Positions 45,500 to 54,654 of a stretch of DNA of 64,000 bases are shown one piece after another. The position numbers and the translations under genes were made by a program. The DNA is from Flavobacterium rivuli WB 3.3-2 = DSM 21788 (GTDB taxonomy: Bacteria; Bacteroidota; Bacteroidia; Flavobacteriales; Flavobacteriaceae). Every line of letters starts with the position of its first letter. Position 1 is the stretch's first letter. The stretch is from NCBI RefSeq assembly GCF_000378485.1, contig NZ_KB899966.1, positions 186,001-250,000 on the forward strand, read 5' to 3'. The notes under the pieces are model-generated. The model did not search any database. It was not told the origin of the DNA and saw only the letters and a program-made list of their open reading frames with translations.

Positions 45500-45514
45500 C
45501 AAAAATTTTTAGTT

Positions 45515-46345
45515 ATGCCCGAATATATAGGATATCATTTTACAGTATCGCCCAAAGAGCCGGGAGCCGAAATACTTATGGCCGAACTGGAGTATACCCC
45601 ATTTGAGAGCTTTGAAGAGACAGAGAACGGCCTTAGTGCCTACATACAAAAACAATTGTGGACAGAGGATGTATTAGAAGATATACAGATATTAGAGTCG
45701 GCAGAGTTTGAGATAACTTATATTGTTGAAGAGATTGAACAGGTAAACTGGAACGAGGAATGGGAAAAGAATTTTGAGCCTATTGAAGTTGATGATACCT
45801 GCAGGGTACGCGCTCCGTTTCATGAATACCGTGATGTAAAATATGATATTGTTATAGAACCTAAAATGAGTTTTGGCACCGGCCACCATGAAACTACATT
45901 TATGGTGATTAAGCATTTACTTGAAACTGATGTAGAGGGTAAGAAAACTCTTGATATGGGTTGCGGAACTGCTATTCTTGCCATTCTTGCAGAAATGAAA
46001 GGCGCACAGCCTATAGATGCAATTGATATAGATAACTGGTGTTACCTTAACTCTATAGAAAATGCAGAACGCAATAATTGCCACCATATTACCGTTTATG
46101 AAGGCGACGCAGCACTTTTGAAAGGTAATAACTATGATGTAATAATTGCCAATATTAACCGTAACATACTGCTAAATGATATGCAGCAATATGTTGACTG
46201 CCTTAATAAAGATGGCATATTATTATTAAGCGGTTTTTATGAAGAAGACATACCTTTTATAGACGCATCCTGCACAGAGAAAGGGTTAACGTTTGTAAAT
46301 AAGCATCAAAAAAACAATTGGGTTGCTTTAAAATACGTAAATTAG
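45515..46345 (+). CDS. prmA: Ribosomal protein L11 methyltransferase
   Basis: PrmA trimethylates ribosomal protein L11 with S-adenosylmethionine. From ATG 45515 it is 276 residues (MPEYIGYHF...): an N-terminal substrate-recognition domain, then a Rossmann methyltransferase domain with MSFGTGHHETT and DMGCGTAILAILA (motif I), and IIANINRN (catalytic-loop motif). The start is chosen because the -7 box overlaps the upstream TTG. It is followed 19 bp later by clpS. Confidence 0.94.
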   Translation: MPEYIGYHFTVSPKEPGAEILMAELEYTPFESFEETENGLSAYIQKQLWTEDVLEDIQILESAEFEITYIVEEIEQVNWNEEWEKNFEPIEVDDTCRVRAPFHEYRDVKYDIVIEPKMSFGTGHHETTFMVIKHLLETDVEGKKTLDMGCGTAILAILAEMKGAQPIDAIDIDNWCYLNSIENAERNNCHHITVYEGDAALLKGNNYDVIIANINRNILLNDMQQYVDCLNKDGILLLSGFYEEDIPFIDASCTEKGLTFVNKHQKNNWVALKYVN

Positions 46346-46364
46346 CATTTTTAAATATTTGAAT

Positions 46365-46640
46365 ATGAGCACTAAAGAAAAGGTACTTGAAGAGGTACTT
46401 ACAGAAGAGCAGGTGTCAAATAACAATGAGATTGTATTATATAATGACGAGGTTAATACTTTTGACCACGTAATTGACACACTAATGAAGGTATGCAGAC
46501 ATACCCCGGAACAGGCAGAACAATGTTCGCTTATTGTACATTACAATGGTAAATGCACTGTAAAGACCGGAGAATATAAAGACTTAGAGCCGCAATGTTC
46601 CTCGCTTCTTGAAGCTGGCTTAAGTGCAGAGATAATTTAA
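46365..46640 (+). CDS. clpS: ClpS, adaptor of the ClpAP/N-degron pathway
   Basis: This 91-residue ClpS (MSTKEKVLEEVLTEEQ...) brings N-degron proteins to ClpA/ClpC. The NDEVNTFDHVIDTLMKVC segment carries the substrate-pocket residues (N-D-E near the start of the core) and LIVHYNGKCTVKTG matches the family. ATG 46365 is preferred over TTG 46359. It follows prmA by 19 bp, with a terminator 7 bp after its stop. Confidence 0.92.
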   Translation: MSTKEKVLEEVLTEEQVSNNNEIVLYNDEVNTFDHVIDTLMKVCRHTPEQAEQCSLIVHYNGKCTVKTGEYKDLEPQCSSLLEAGLSAEII

Positions 46641-46646
46641 ACAGGA

Positions 46647-46676
46647 GGGTGCCATAATCGGCATCCTTTTTATTTT
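46647..46676 (+). terminator. Rho-independent terminator of clpS
   Basis: GGGTGCC (46647-46653) pairs with GGCATCC (46660-46666; one G.T), followed by TTTTTATTTTT. Confidence 0.88.
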
Positions 46677-46794
46677 TATTTTTATGTGATATTCAATTAA
46701 TGAATTTATAATTCATAAAAATAGTTCTTATTATTACATTACAAATTGTAGCAGTTCTCAAGCAGTACAACAAAAGTCTAACTATACTTACATT

Positions 46795-46814
46795 ACCTAT
46801 ACAACACCTATACA
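46795..46814 (+). promoter_or_regulatory. Candidate PUL operator, site A (tandem ACCTATACA)
   Basis: Two identical 9-mers ACCTATACA (46795-46803, 46806-46814) are separated by 2 nt, so they repeat every 11 bp, one helical turn. Their end is 187 bp before the start at 47002. The same arrangement occurs before susC (51391-51410). Confidence 0.65.
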
Positions 46815-46919
46815 TATTACATTTTAAAGCATAACTACAACGATATATTAAAGTGCAATCTGTATTATTAAATCAATAAAATCAACACTCTGCACGATTT
46901 AATTAAGTTGGTAAAAAAT

Positions 46920-46939
46920 GGTATAGTTTGTATATAGGT
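46920..46939 (-). promoter_or_regulatory. Degenerate inverted copy of the PUL operator
   Basis: On the minus strand it reads ACCTATATA-CA-AACTATACC: 8/9 and 7/9 to ACCTATACA with the same 2-nt spacer. It lies 62 bp before the T9SS protein gene. Confidence 0.45.
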
Positions 46940-47001
46940 GTATTAATTATATCGTTTTCGTTGATTAATTACTTTTACATCATAACCTTAAATTTTAACT
47001 T

Positions 47002-48450
47002 ATGAAAGTAAAACAATTACTCAACAATAAATTTGTTAAGGCATCTGCCATAATGGGTTTATCTCTTTTAACCTTTAGTGGTTATTCTCAAATTAATGTA
47101 ACGGTAGATACTACTATCCCCATAGAGCAATGGAACGGATATATGGTGGTAACCGGTACAGATGGTACTCCTGCATTTAATACCGGCTGGGGAGTAAGCG
47201 ACATTAAAACCGAATTTGATACTACAAACAACCAGGTTATATTATATCCAAACTATAATACCTACGGTACGGGGATAGATCAGGACCCTACTTATTGGCA
47301 AATAGGAGAAATGGGAAATAAGATAATGGACGGAAGTACTTATATAGATACTGACGACCTTAACGGACAGAATTTTACTTTTAGTGGTAACGTTGTAAGC
47401 AATACCCTTGCTGCTGGTTATACAGCCATAGCATTTGTAAAAGTATTTAATGCAGATTATTCGTCAACATTTGCAAATATATCGGTACCGCTTACCACAG
47501 GGAATTTTACAGTAACATGCAACGGTGCCGATTATCCTGCCGCTGCACATGTGCAGTATGGTTTTACAGTACATGGCCTAAACGGAAATCCGGCACAAAT
47601 GGCTGCTAATGGCAATGTAGTGGTTGGAGCTTCAGATCCTGTAATTGTAGAACCAACAGAAACTATTGTATCTATAAACACAGATTCTTCGCTTATTGCT
47701 TATGCCAACTGGTTTCAGCTTGACGGTACAACCTTTATTAATGGCAGCGCATGGAGTGTTGCAGATATTAAAACAGTACTTAATGCCGGAGATAATACTT
47801 TAGACCTGCACCCAAACTTTAGTGCATATACAGATGAGGTAACGAACAGGCCAAATGAAAGCGTTTTTCATAACGGAGAAATAGGTAATAGTATTTTTGA
47901 AGGCAATACCTATGTACAGGATGATACGTTAGCCGGGCAAACCTTTACTTATACAGGCAACACAATAAGCAACAGCCTTGCCGCCGGCTACGAGGCAACT
48001 GCTTTTATAAAAATATTTGATGCTAACTATAGTAACCTTCAAATGACAACTGCTCCACTTGTGGCAGCCGAAAACTTTAGCATCTCTGCAACTCCGGCGG
48101 CAGGTTCTCACGTACAGTACGGCTATGCCATTAAAGGATTAAACGCTAACCCTACCCAGGAAGCTACCTTAGGATTTGCCCGTGTAGGTCAGGCTATTGC
48201 AGCAGTAAAATCTGTAGCTAAAAACAATGTTGTTTTATATCCTAACCCTGTAGCTAATGTTTTAAACATTAACTCTCAGGATGTTGTAGAAAACGTACAG
48301 GTAATAAACATGTTAGGGCAAACGGTATTTACAGCATCGCCAAAAACAACTAACACATCACTCAACATGAGTGGGCTTAACAGCGGAGTTTATACAATAA
48401 ATACTACTGTAAATGGTAAAATAAACTCATCGCGATTTATAAAACAATAG
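47002..48450 (+). CDS. T9SS-secreted protein with duplicated domain (PUL-associated)
   Basis: This 482-residue protein has a signal peptide (cleavage near GYSQ30) and two tandem copies of one domain of about 175 residues (about 33-210 and 221-396). Both share the series VSDIKT/VADIKT, IGEMGN/NGEIGN, YI/VxxDDLxGQxFTYxGN, SNTLAAGY/SNSLAAGY, AFVKVF/AFIKIF and HVQYGFTVHGLNGNP. A T9SS type A sorting domain ends it (VLYPNPVANVLNINS, from about 411). I do not recognise the domain. The operator upstream is shared with susC, so it probably belongs to the PUL, perhaps as a glucan-binding surface protein. Confidence 0.85.
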   Translation: MKVKQLLNNKFVKASAIMGLSLLTFSGYSQINVTVDTTIPIEQWNGYMVVTGTDGTPAFNTGWGVSDIKTEFDTTNNQVILYPNYNTYGTGIDQDPTYWQIGEMGNKIMDGSTYIDTDDLNGQNFTFSGNVVSNTLAAGYTAIAFVKVFNADYSSTFANISVPLTTGNFTVTCNGADYPAAAHVQYGFTVHGLNGNPAQMAANGNVVVGASDPVIVEPTETIVSINTDSSLIAYANWFQLDGTTFINGSAWSVADIKTVLNAGDNTLDLHPNFSAYTDEVTNRPNESVFHNGEIGNSIFEGNTYVQDDTLAGQTFTYTGNTISNSLAAGYEATAFIKIFDANYSNLQMTTAPLVAAENFSISATPAAGSHVQYGYAIKGLNANPTQEATLGFARVGQAIAAVKSVAKNNVVLYPNPVANVLNINSQDVVENVQVINMLGQTVFTASPKTTNTSLNMSGLNSGVYTINTTVNGKINSSRFIKQ

Positions 48451-48487
48451 TTTTTCATTCATTTTTAATATTTCATGTTAATAGTTT

Positions 48488-48516
48488 AAACCGCCCTGCT
48501 TATGTGGGGCGGTTTT
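48488..48516 (+). terminator. Rho-independent terminator
   Basis: AAACCGCCC (48488-48496) pairs with GGGCGGTTT (48507-48515) over a 10-nt loop and is followed by T's. It separates the T9SS protein gene from the regulator. Confidence 0.9.
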
Positions 48517-48558
48517 GTTATGTAATTCTTGTATATTCGTATTTAAAAACTTAAACAA

Positions 48559-51366
48559 TTGGTAACTCCGAAAAAAATAGCCCTAATTTTTATATTATTA
48601 CTTATTATTCCGGCTATGTCTCAGGACCTGCCGCCCATTATAAAATACAATACTGCCACATATAATGCCGGTAACCAAAACTGGATGATAAGCCAGGACA
48701 GTAACAGCTATCTTTATTTTGCAAATAATGAGGGGTTGGTAGAATTTAACGGCGCTGCATGGACGCTCTACCCTACTCCTAACGAAACTATTATGCGCTC
48801 TGTAAAAGTTATAGGAGATAAAATATACACAGGCTTTTACATGGATTTTGGGTACTGGAAACGCCAACAGGACGGCACTCTAAAGTATACGTCGCTTACT
48901 AAAAAAATCAGAAATAAGATTATTGATGATGAACAATTCTGGAATATTGCCCAGTATGACCATTGGGTTATTTTTCAGTCGCTTACCCAAATTTTTATTT
49001 ACGATTGCAACACGCAGCAGTTTAATGTAATTAGTTCGTCTACAGGAATCAATAAAGTATTTACCGTAAACAATACTATCCTTTACCAAACCTTTAGCTC
49101 GGGATTGTTCGAAATTGAAAATGGCAAAAGCAGGCTGGTAAGCAATGCCCCTTTTTTCACGAACAATAAAATTGTGAACATTTACAGCCGCGAAGATGGC
49201 CTGCTTATACAAACGCAATACAATGGCTTTTACGATTTTAAAGGTGGTGCCATTAGCAAATGGATTACCGATGCAGATGCTGTATTGCAAACGAGCAGTA
49301 TATACAGCAGCCAAATGCTTACAAATGGCAGCATTGCTTTAGGAACAGTATCTAATGGTGTTTATATATTATCGCCTAATGGTTCAACTCAATACCACAT
49401 TACCCAGAACAGGGGGCTTAGCAACAATACAGCATTGTCCTTATTTGAAGATAAGGACAAGAACCTTTGGGTAGGGCTTGATAACGGTATAAACTGTATC
49501 AACATGCAGTCGGCAGTTCATAATTTTGTAGATGATACGGGCTTTTTAGGAACGGTTTATACATCTGTTTTATTTAAAGACATGCTTTATGTAGGTACAA
49601 ATCAAGGCCTGTTTTACAAACCTTATAACACTAATACAGATTTTAAATTTATAACGGGAACAAAAGGCCAGGTATGGGCACTTTACCAGTATGACGGTAC
49701 CTTGTTTTGCGGTCATGATTATGGCACTTATATAGTTAATGGCAACACTGCTACACAAATATTTTCGGGAATAGGCACATGGAAATTTGAACCACATCCC
49801 ACAGATAAAAACCTCTTGCTACAGGGCAATTATTTAGGGTTGTCTGTATTAGAGAAAACTCCGGAAGGCTGGAAATTCAGGAACCGTCTTGCAGGTTTTG
49901 ATAATTCGGCCCGTTATTTTGCCATAAGCGGTACTAACGAAATATATGTAAGCCATGAGTATAAAGGTATTTATCGTGTAAAAACAGATGCCGGTTACAC
50001 AAGAGCATTGCTGACAACAAAATACAAATATCCGTCTAAGGGAAGGAATGCTGGGCTCACAAAATTTGGTGATGACATTTACTACGCCTACAAAGAGGGG
50101 ATTTTTAAGCTTAATCCTAAGACCAAAAAATTTGAAAAGCAGGAGCAACTCAGCAAAATATTTAGTAACGACGAATATACATCTGGCAAACTGGTAACTG
50201 ATTATTCTAATAAGCTCTGGTTCTTTAGCAAAAACTATATAAACTATTTCTCATCGGGCAAGCTTAATTCAGATTTAAAACATAATATTATACCCATCCC
50301 CTCTTCTCTAACAAACAGTATGTTAGGGTTTGAAAATATAACCCAGATTACACCAAGCACTTATTTAATTGGCACAACAGATGGGTATTACACTATAAAT
50401 ATTAAAGACATTAACTTTAAAAAATATAATATACATATTGCCACTGTTACGGCTAATGAAATGAATGCTAATGCTATTAACTATTCGATAACTGACGAAG
50501 GCGGTTTTAACCATTCAATAAACAACCTTGCATTTTCTTTTGCGGTTCCTGAGTATAGCAAGTATGTAAACACCGAGTTTCAATACAAACTGGAAGGCAT
50601 TCAGGACAATTGGAGCGGCTGGAGCAGCAGGCTGGCAGCTAATTTTAAAAACCTGCCATCAGGAAGTTATGTATTTAAGGTGCGGGCTAAAACAGGAAAC
50701 TCACTTTCCTCAAATACTGCTATGTATACATTTACAATTTACAAGCCATGGTATGCAACAACATTTGCCCTGATGATTTACCTTATACTTGCCATTATTG
50801 CTGCCTATCTAATAAACAGGGCTTACAAAAACTATTACCATACGCAAAAAGAAAAACTAATAGAAGAAAATAACAGGCTGCTCGAAATCAAAGAACTTGA
50901 AAATGAGCAGGAGTTAATGCGTTTTAAAAACGACCAGTTACAACTGGAGTTTGAAAATAAAAACCGAGAACTGGCTGTATCTACCATGAATCTTATTAAG
51001 AAGAATGAGTTACTGTCTACTATTAAAGACGACCTTAAAAAAACAAGTGAAGGCGATAAGAGTTTTAAATCTGTAATCACAACAATTAATAAAAACATTA
51101 ATGAAGATGATACCTGGGATATGTTTAAAGAAGCCTTTAATAATGCGGATAAAGACTTTCTGAAAAAGATAAAAAAAATACACCCACTGCTAACACCAAA
51201 CGATTTAAGGCTATGTGCATACTTAAGGCTTAATCTTTCATCTAAAGAAATAGCACCCCTGCTAAATATTTCAGTGCGAAGTGTAGAAATTAAGCGATAT
51301 CGTTTGCGCAAAAAAATGGATCTACAGCATGAATTAGGCCTTGTTGAGTACATTTTATCAATTTAG
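48559..51366 (+). CDS. Hybrid sensor: beta-propeller, Y_Y_Y domain and LuxR-type DNA-binding domain
   Basis: This 935-residue one-protein regulator has a signal sequence (about 1-22), a long propeller region (about 30-640; for example LFEDKDKNLWVGLDNGINCI), a triple-tyrosine domain (about 655-715), one membrane helix (about 735-757), a coiled coil (about 765-830) and a C-terminal HTH (about 877-935; LRLNLSSKEIAPLLNISVRS and RYRLRKKM). The periplasmic half would sense a glucan fragment and the cytosolic HTH would bind DNA. There is no kinase or receiver, unlike Bacteroides hybrid two-component regulators. The start is TTG 48559. It is placed between two operator copies, so it likely controls this PUL. 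Confidence 0.88.
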   Translation: MVTPKKIALIFILLLIIPAMSQDLPPIIKYNTATYNAGNQNWMISQDSNSYLYFANNEGLVEFNGAAWTLYPTPNETIMRSVKVIGDKIYTGFYMDFGYWKRQQDGTLKYTSLTKKIRNKIIDDEQFWNIAQYDHWVIFQSLTQIFIYDCNTQQFNVISSSTGINKVFTVNNTILYQTFSSGLFEIENGKSRLVSNAPFFTNNKIVNIYSREDGLLIQTQYNGFYDFKGGAISKWITDADAVLQTSSIYSSQMLTNGSIALGTVSNGVYILSPNGSTQYHITQNRGLSNNTALSLFEDKDKNLWVGLDNGINCINMQSAVHNFVDDTGFLGTVYTSVLFKDMLYVGTNQGLFYKPYNTNTDFKFITGTKGQVWALYQYDGTLFCGHDYGTYIVNGNTATQIFSGIGTWKFEPHPTDKNLLLQGNYLGLSVLEKTPEGWKFRNRLAGFDNSARYFAISGTNEIYVSHEYKGIYRVKTDAGYTRALLTTKYKYPSKGRNAGLTKFGDDIYYAYKEGIFKLNPKTKKFEKQEQLSKIFSNDEYTSGKLVTDYSNKLWFFSKNYINYFSSGKLNSDLKHNIIPIPSSLTNSMLGFENITQITPSTYLIGTTDGYYTINIKDINFKKYNIHIATVTANEMNANAINYSITDEGGFNHSINNLAFSFAVPEYSKYVNTEFQYKLEGIQDNWSGWSSRLAANFKNLPSGSYVFKVRAKTGNSLSSNTAMYTFTIYKPWYATTFALMIYLILAIIAAYLINRAYKNYYHTQKEKLIEENNRLLEIKELENEQELMRFKNDQLQLEFENKNRELAVSTMNLIKKNELLSTIKDDLKKTSEGDKSFKSVITTINKNINEDDTWDMFKEAFNNADKDFLKKIKKIHPLLTPNDLRLCAYLRLNLSSKEIAPLLNISVRSVEIKRYRLRKKMDLQHELGLVEYILSI

Positions 51367-51390
51367 GTAACTACATCAAAAGGCAAAAAC

Positions 51391-51410
51391 ACCTATACAT
51401 TACCCATACA
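51391..51410 (+). promoter_or_regulatory. Candidate PUL operator, site B (ACCTATACA-N2-ACCCATACA)
   Basis: It has the same 9-mer pair and 2-nt spacing as site A (one base differs). It lies 198 bp before the susC ATG. It is positioned between the regulator gene and its likely target. Confidence 0.65.
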
Positions 51411-51607
51411 AATGGCTATTTACAAGGTTTTCGTTAACTATTAACGGCTACTGGTACTAATGACAATTTGTTGTTAACTCTGTGTTAATATAGCTATTGT
51501 TGCAATTATTTCAACTTTTTTGAGAATGTATGTTTTTTGTTGAGGTAAGTTTTAATAATAAATATTTTAACTGCCATAATTTTATAAAATCACAAAAACA
51601 CATTTAT

Positions 51608-54600
51608 ATGAAGTCAAAATTATTTTTGATTGCCCTAATGCTAATTTCTGCAATTTGCTTTGCACAGGATGTAGAAATTGGCGGACAGGTAACAGAAGCA
51701 ACAACCGGATTGCCTATGCCCGGTGTAAACGTTGCTGTAAAAAATTCTTCGATAGGTACAACTACAGATATGGATGGTAATTACACCATTAAAGTTCCTG
51801 TTGGCTCTGTAGTTGTTTACAGTTTTATAGGCTTTGAATCTTTTGAGAAAGTAGTTACCGCCAGTGCTACAATTGCAGTACAACTAAAAGACGGGGCAAA
51901 AAACCTTGATGAAGTTGTAGTTATTGGCTACGGTAGCCAGCGTAAAAAAGAAGTTACAGGTGCCGTAAGCACTGTTAACAGCGAAACTTTAGAACGTATA
52001 AAGCCTGTAAAAATAGAGCAGGCCTTACAGGGAACCGTATCTGGTGTAAATGTTACTTCAACATCGGGTTCGCCTGGTGCAGGGCTAACGGTAAGGATAC
52101 GAGGAATCGGCACAAACGGATCCGGCAGCCCGGTTACGATTATTGATGGCTACCAGGGTGAACTTGGCCTTTTAAATCCAAGCGATATTGAAACCATAAC
52201 CGTTCTTAAAGATGCTCAGGCAGCCATTTATGGTACCATAGGTGCTAATGGTGTAATATTAATTACTACAAAAAAGGGCCGTAAAAATCAAAAGCCTACA
52301 TTGTCTTACAACGTATATACCGGCTTTCAGGAAACTACAAGAAAACTGCCTACACTTAACGCATCAGAATATGGAGCATTGCTAAACGAAAGTTATGCCA
52401 ATGGCGGCCAGGCACTTCCTTTCCCTAATATTAGTACATTGGGTAAAGGCACTAACTGGCAGGATGAGGTTTTCGGCAAACAGGTACCATTGGTAAGCCA
52501 TGATTTTACCTTAAGCGGAGGGTCAGATAAAATTGTATATTCTATTGGAGCATCGCACCTTGACCAGGAGGGTATTGTGGGAGGAAAAAAAGCCGATTTC
52601 CTGAGGAATACAGCAAGGATATCTCTTGGTGCCGACCTGAGTGAAAAACTTAAGCTAAACACTAATTTAATTTATACCCAGTTTGACAGAAGGACACTGG
52701 CCGAGAACGGATTAGGTTCTGTATTATTTAATACGCTTAATACCCCCTCTACCCTAACCCCGTATGATGAAAATGGTGATTTTACACTTGTGCCTGCCAC
52801 AACCGGTTATGGTGCAGAGATTATAAATCCGCTGGCACAAATGGCAAATACATTTAACGCTTATAACTTCAAAAAAATAAACGGGACATTTGGGCTTGAT
52901 TACGAACTTATAAAAGGCCTAAAACTTACAAGCCGTATGGGTTTTAATACCGCAAACAGCAAATCGAGGGTTTTTGGCAAACAGGTAAACTATGGCGGAA
53001 AAGTATATGATGTGCAGCGAAGTAGTGTTACACAAGGTGCTGTAAACGATAACAGTTATACGTTCGACTTTTTTGCAACCTACCAAAAAACAATTGCCGA
53101 TAGCCATAACTTTACGGTAACGGCAGGTAACACCATCTACAGGGAATGGGGCAATGGTTTATATGGCACAGGCTTCGATGTACCATACAACTCATGGGAT
53201 TATGCCGACATTAACCTTGCCAATGGTATTTCTACATCAAAAAGCACCAGTTCTTATACTTACGAAAACAGGAGGCTCTCTTATTTTGCCAGGCTGCAGT
53301 ATGACTTTAAAGGCCGTTACCTCGTATCGGGTATGATACGCAGGGATATGTCTACCAAATTTGGACCGAATAATAAAACTGCTTATTTCCCGTCGGTTAC
53401 AGGTGGCTGGATACTTTCTGAAGAGCCTTTTTACAACAAGTCATCTTTTATGAACTTTGCTAAAATAAGAGCCAGTTATGGTTCTTTAGGCAGCGATGAT
53501 ATTGGTATTGCTTATTTATCTGCACTGGGCGGCGAGGCTACTTATGTGTTTAATAACGCATTAGTAAGTGGTACTGCTACAGGCCAGGTACCTAACCCTA
53601 ATGCTAAATGGGAAGAAGCACGCAAATTTGACGTAGGTACCGACCTGAATTTCTTTAACGACAAACTAACCTTTGTTGCAGACTATTTTATAGACATACG
53701 CAGGGACCTGCTTATCCAGAATATTCCGGTATCGGGCATTGTGGGTACTGGTGCACCGGGCGCAAGCTCGCCAACAGTAAATGCCGGAAGTGTAAAAAAT
53801 TATGGTGTAGAGCTTGCCGCAGGTTACAAAGCCACAATAGGCAAAGACTTTAATGTAGATATAAACTACAATGTTACCTTCCTTAAAAACAAAGTGCTAG
53901 AAGTAAACAATGGTACAGGATTCTATCCGGGTGGTTCTTTTGGGTTAAACGAGCAAACATCAAGGATGGAAACGAATAAACCTATGGGCTATTTTTATGG
54001 ATTACAAATGGACGGTATTTTCCAGTCACAAGCTGAGATTGACAATGCTCCATCTCAAAATGGATTAGGTTCTACAAACACAGCCCCGGGCGATATCCGA
54101 TATAAGGATGTTAACGGCGATGGCATTATAACCGCCGCCGATAAAACTGATATTGGCAGCCCTATCCCATCGGCCATTATGGGCTTTAACCTAACCCTGA
54201 ACTATAAAGGCTTCGACTTTACATCTTATGTATATGCCTCATTAGGCAACGATATGGTAAGGGCTTATGAAAGGAATGTACCAAACGGTAACCGCCTTAA
54301 CTATGTGCTTAACCGCTGGACCGGCGAAGGCAGTACTAACGCGTACCCAAGAGTTACTACTGGTGCTACAAATAATAACCTGTTCTCTTCTTATTTTGTA
54401 GAAGATGCTTCTTACTGCAGGATTCAAAACATGCAACTGGGCTACTCTATAAACCCTGAAATGCTTGGTAATGCTGTTACTAAAGCACGATTTTATGTAG
54501 GTGTAAATAATGCCTTTACGTTTACAAAATACAGGGGCTACGATCCCGGGGCATCATCCGGGGCTGCCATTGGCGGCGGTGTAGACTACGGTTTTTATCC

Positions 54601-54643
54601 GGTACCAAGGACTTTTATGGTAGGGGCAAATATTAATTTTTAA
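51608..54643 (+). CDS. susC: SusC/RagA-type TonB-dependent outer-membrane transporter
   Basis: This 1011-residue protein (from ATG 51608, MKSKLFLIALMLISAICFA) has a signal peptide, an N-terminal carboxypeptidase-regulatory-like domain (GGQVTEATTGLPMPGVNVAV), a TonB-box-like segment and plug (VVVIGYGSQRKKEVTGAVST) and a 22-strand barrel ending with ARFYVGVNNAFTFTKYRGYDP. It imports oligosaccharides, here probably beta-glucan oligomers. An earlier in-frame ATG at 51530 would place 26 residues before a good signal peptide and is rejected. Its stop TAA overlaps the first ATG of susD. Confidence 0.96.
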   Translation: MKSKLFLIALMLISAICFAQDVEIGGQVTEATTGLPMPGVNVAVKNSSIGTTTDMDGNYTIKVPVGSVVVYSFIGFESFEKVVTASATIAVQLKDGAKNLDEVVVIGYGSQRKKEVTGAVSTVNSETLERIKPVKIEQALQGTVSGVNVTSTSGSPGAGLTVRIRGIGTNGSGSPVTIIDGYQGELGLLNPSDIETITVLKDAQAAIYGTIGANGVILITTKKGRKNQKPTLSYNVYTGFQETTRKLPTLNASEYGALLNESYANGGQALPFPNISTLGKGTNWQDEVFGKQVPLVSHDFTLSGGSDKIVYSIGASHLDQEGIVGGKKADFLRNTARISLGADLSEKLKLNTNLIYTQFDRRTLAENGLGSVLFNTLNTPSTLTPYDENGDFTLVPATTGYGAEIINPLAQMANTFNAYNFKKINGTFGLDYELIKGLKLTSRMGFNTANSKSRVFGKQVNYGGKVYDVQRSSVTQGAVNDNSYTFDFFATYQKTIADSHNFTVTAGNTIYREWGNGLYGTGFDVPYNSWDYADINLANGISTSKSTSSYTYENRRLSYFARLQYDFKGRYLVSGMIRRDMSTKFGPNNKTAYFPSVTGGWILSEEPFYNKSSFMNFAKIRASYGSLGSDDIGIAYLSALGGEATYVFNNALVSGTATGQVPNPNAKWEEARKFDVGTDLNFFNDKLTFVADYFIDIRRDLLIQNIPVSGIVGTGAPGASSPTVNAGSVKNYGVELAAGYKATIGKDFNVDINYNVTFLKNKVLEVNNGTGFYPGGSFGLNEQTSRMETNKPMGYFYGLQMDGIFQSQAEIDNAPSQNGLGSTNTAPGDIRYKDVNGDGIITAADKTDIGSPIPSAIMGFNLTLNYKGFDFTSYVYASLGNDMVRAYERNVPNGNRLNYVLNRWTGEGSTNAYPRVTTGATNNNLFSSYFVEDASYCRIQNMQLGYSINPEMLGNAVTKARFYVGVNNAFTFTKYRGYDPGASSGAAIGGGVDYGFYPVPRTFMVGANINF

Positions 54644-54654
54644 TGGTAATCAAA

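Larger units (their letters stand above)
46641..47001. other. 361-bp regulatory intergenic region before the PUL
   Basis: It contains the clpS terminator at its left end, a tandem ACCTATACA-N2-ACCTATACA site (46795-46814), a degenerate reverse copy (46920-46939) and a possible -7 element TTACTTTTAC just before 47002. No gene is seen. Confidence 0.7.

Noticed and set aside
45497..45514. TTG start for prmA
   Set aside because: The codon lies inside the -7 box TACCTTTG, so it would not be in the transcript.
51432..51446. CGTTAA-cta-TTAACG dyad before susC as the main operator
   Set aside because: It has no counterpart before the T9SS protein gene, whereas the ACCTATACA pair does.
51530..51607. 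Upstream ATG for susC
   Set aside because: It would place 26 charged/aromatic residues before a perfect signal peptide beginning at 51608.
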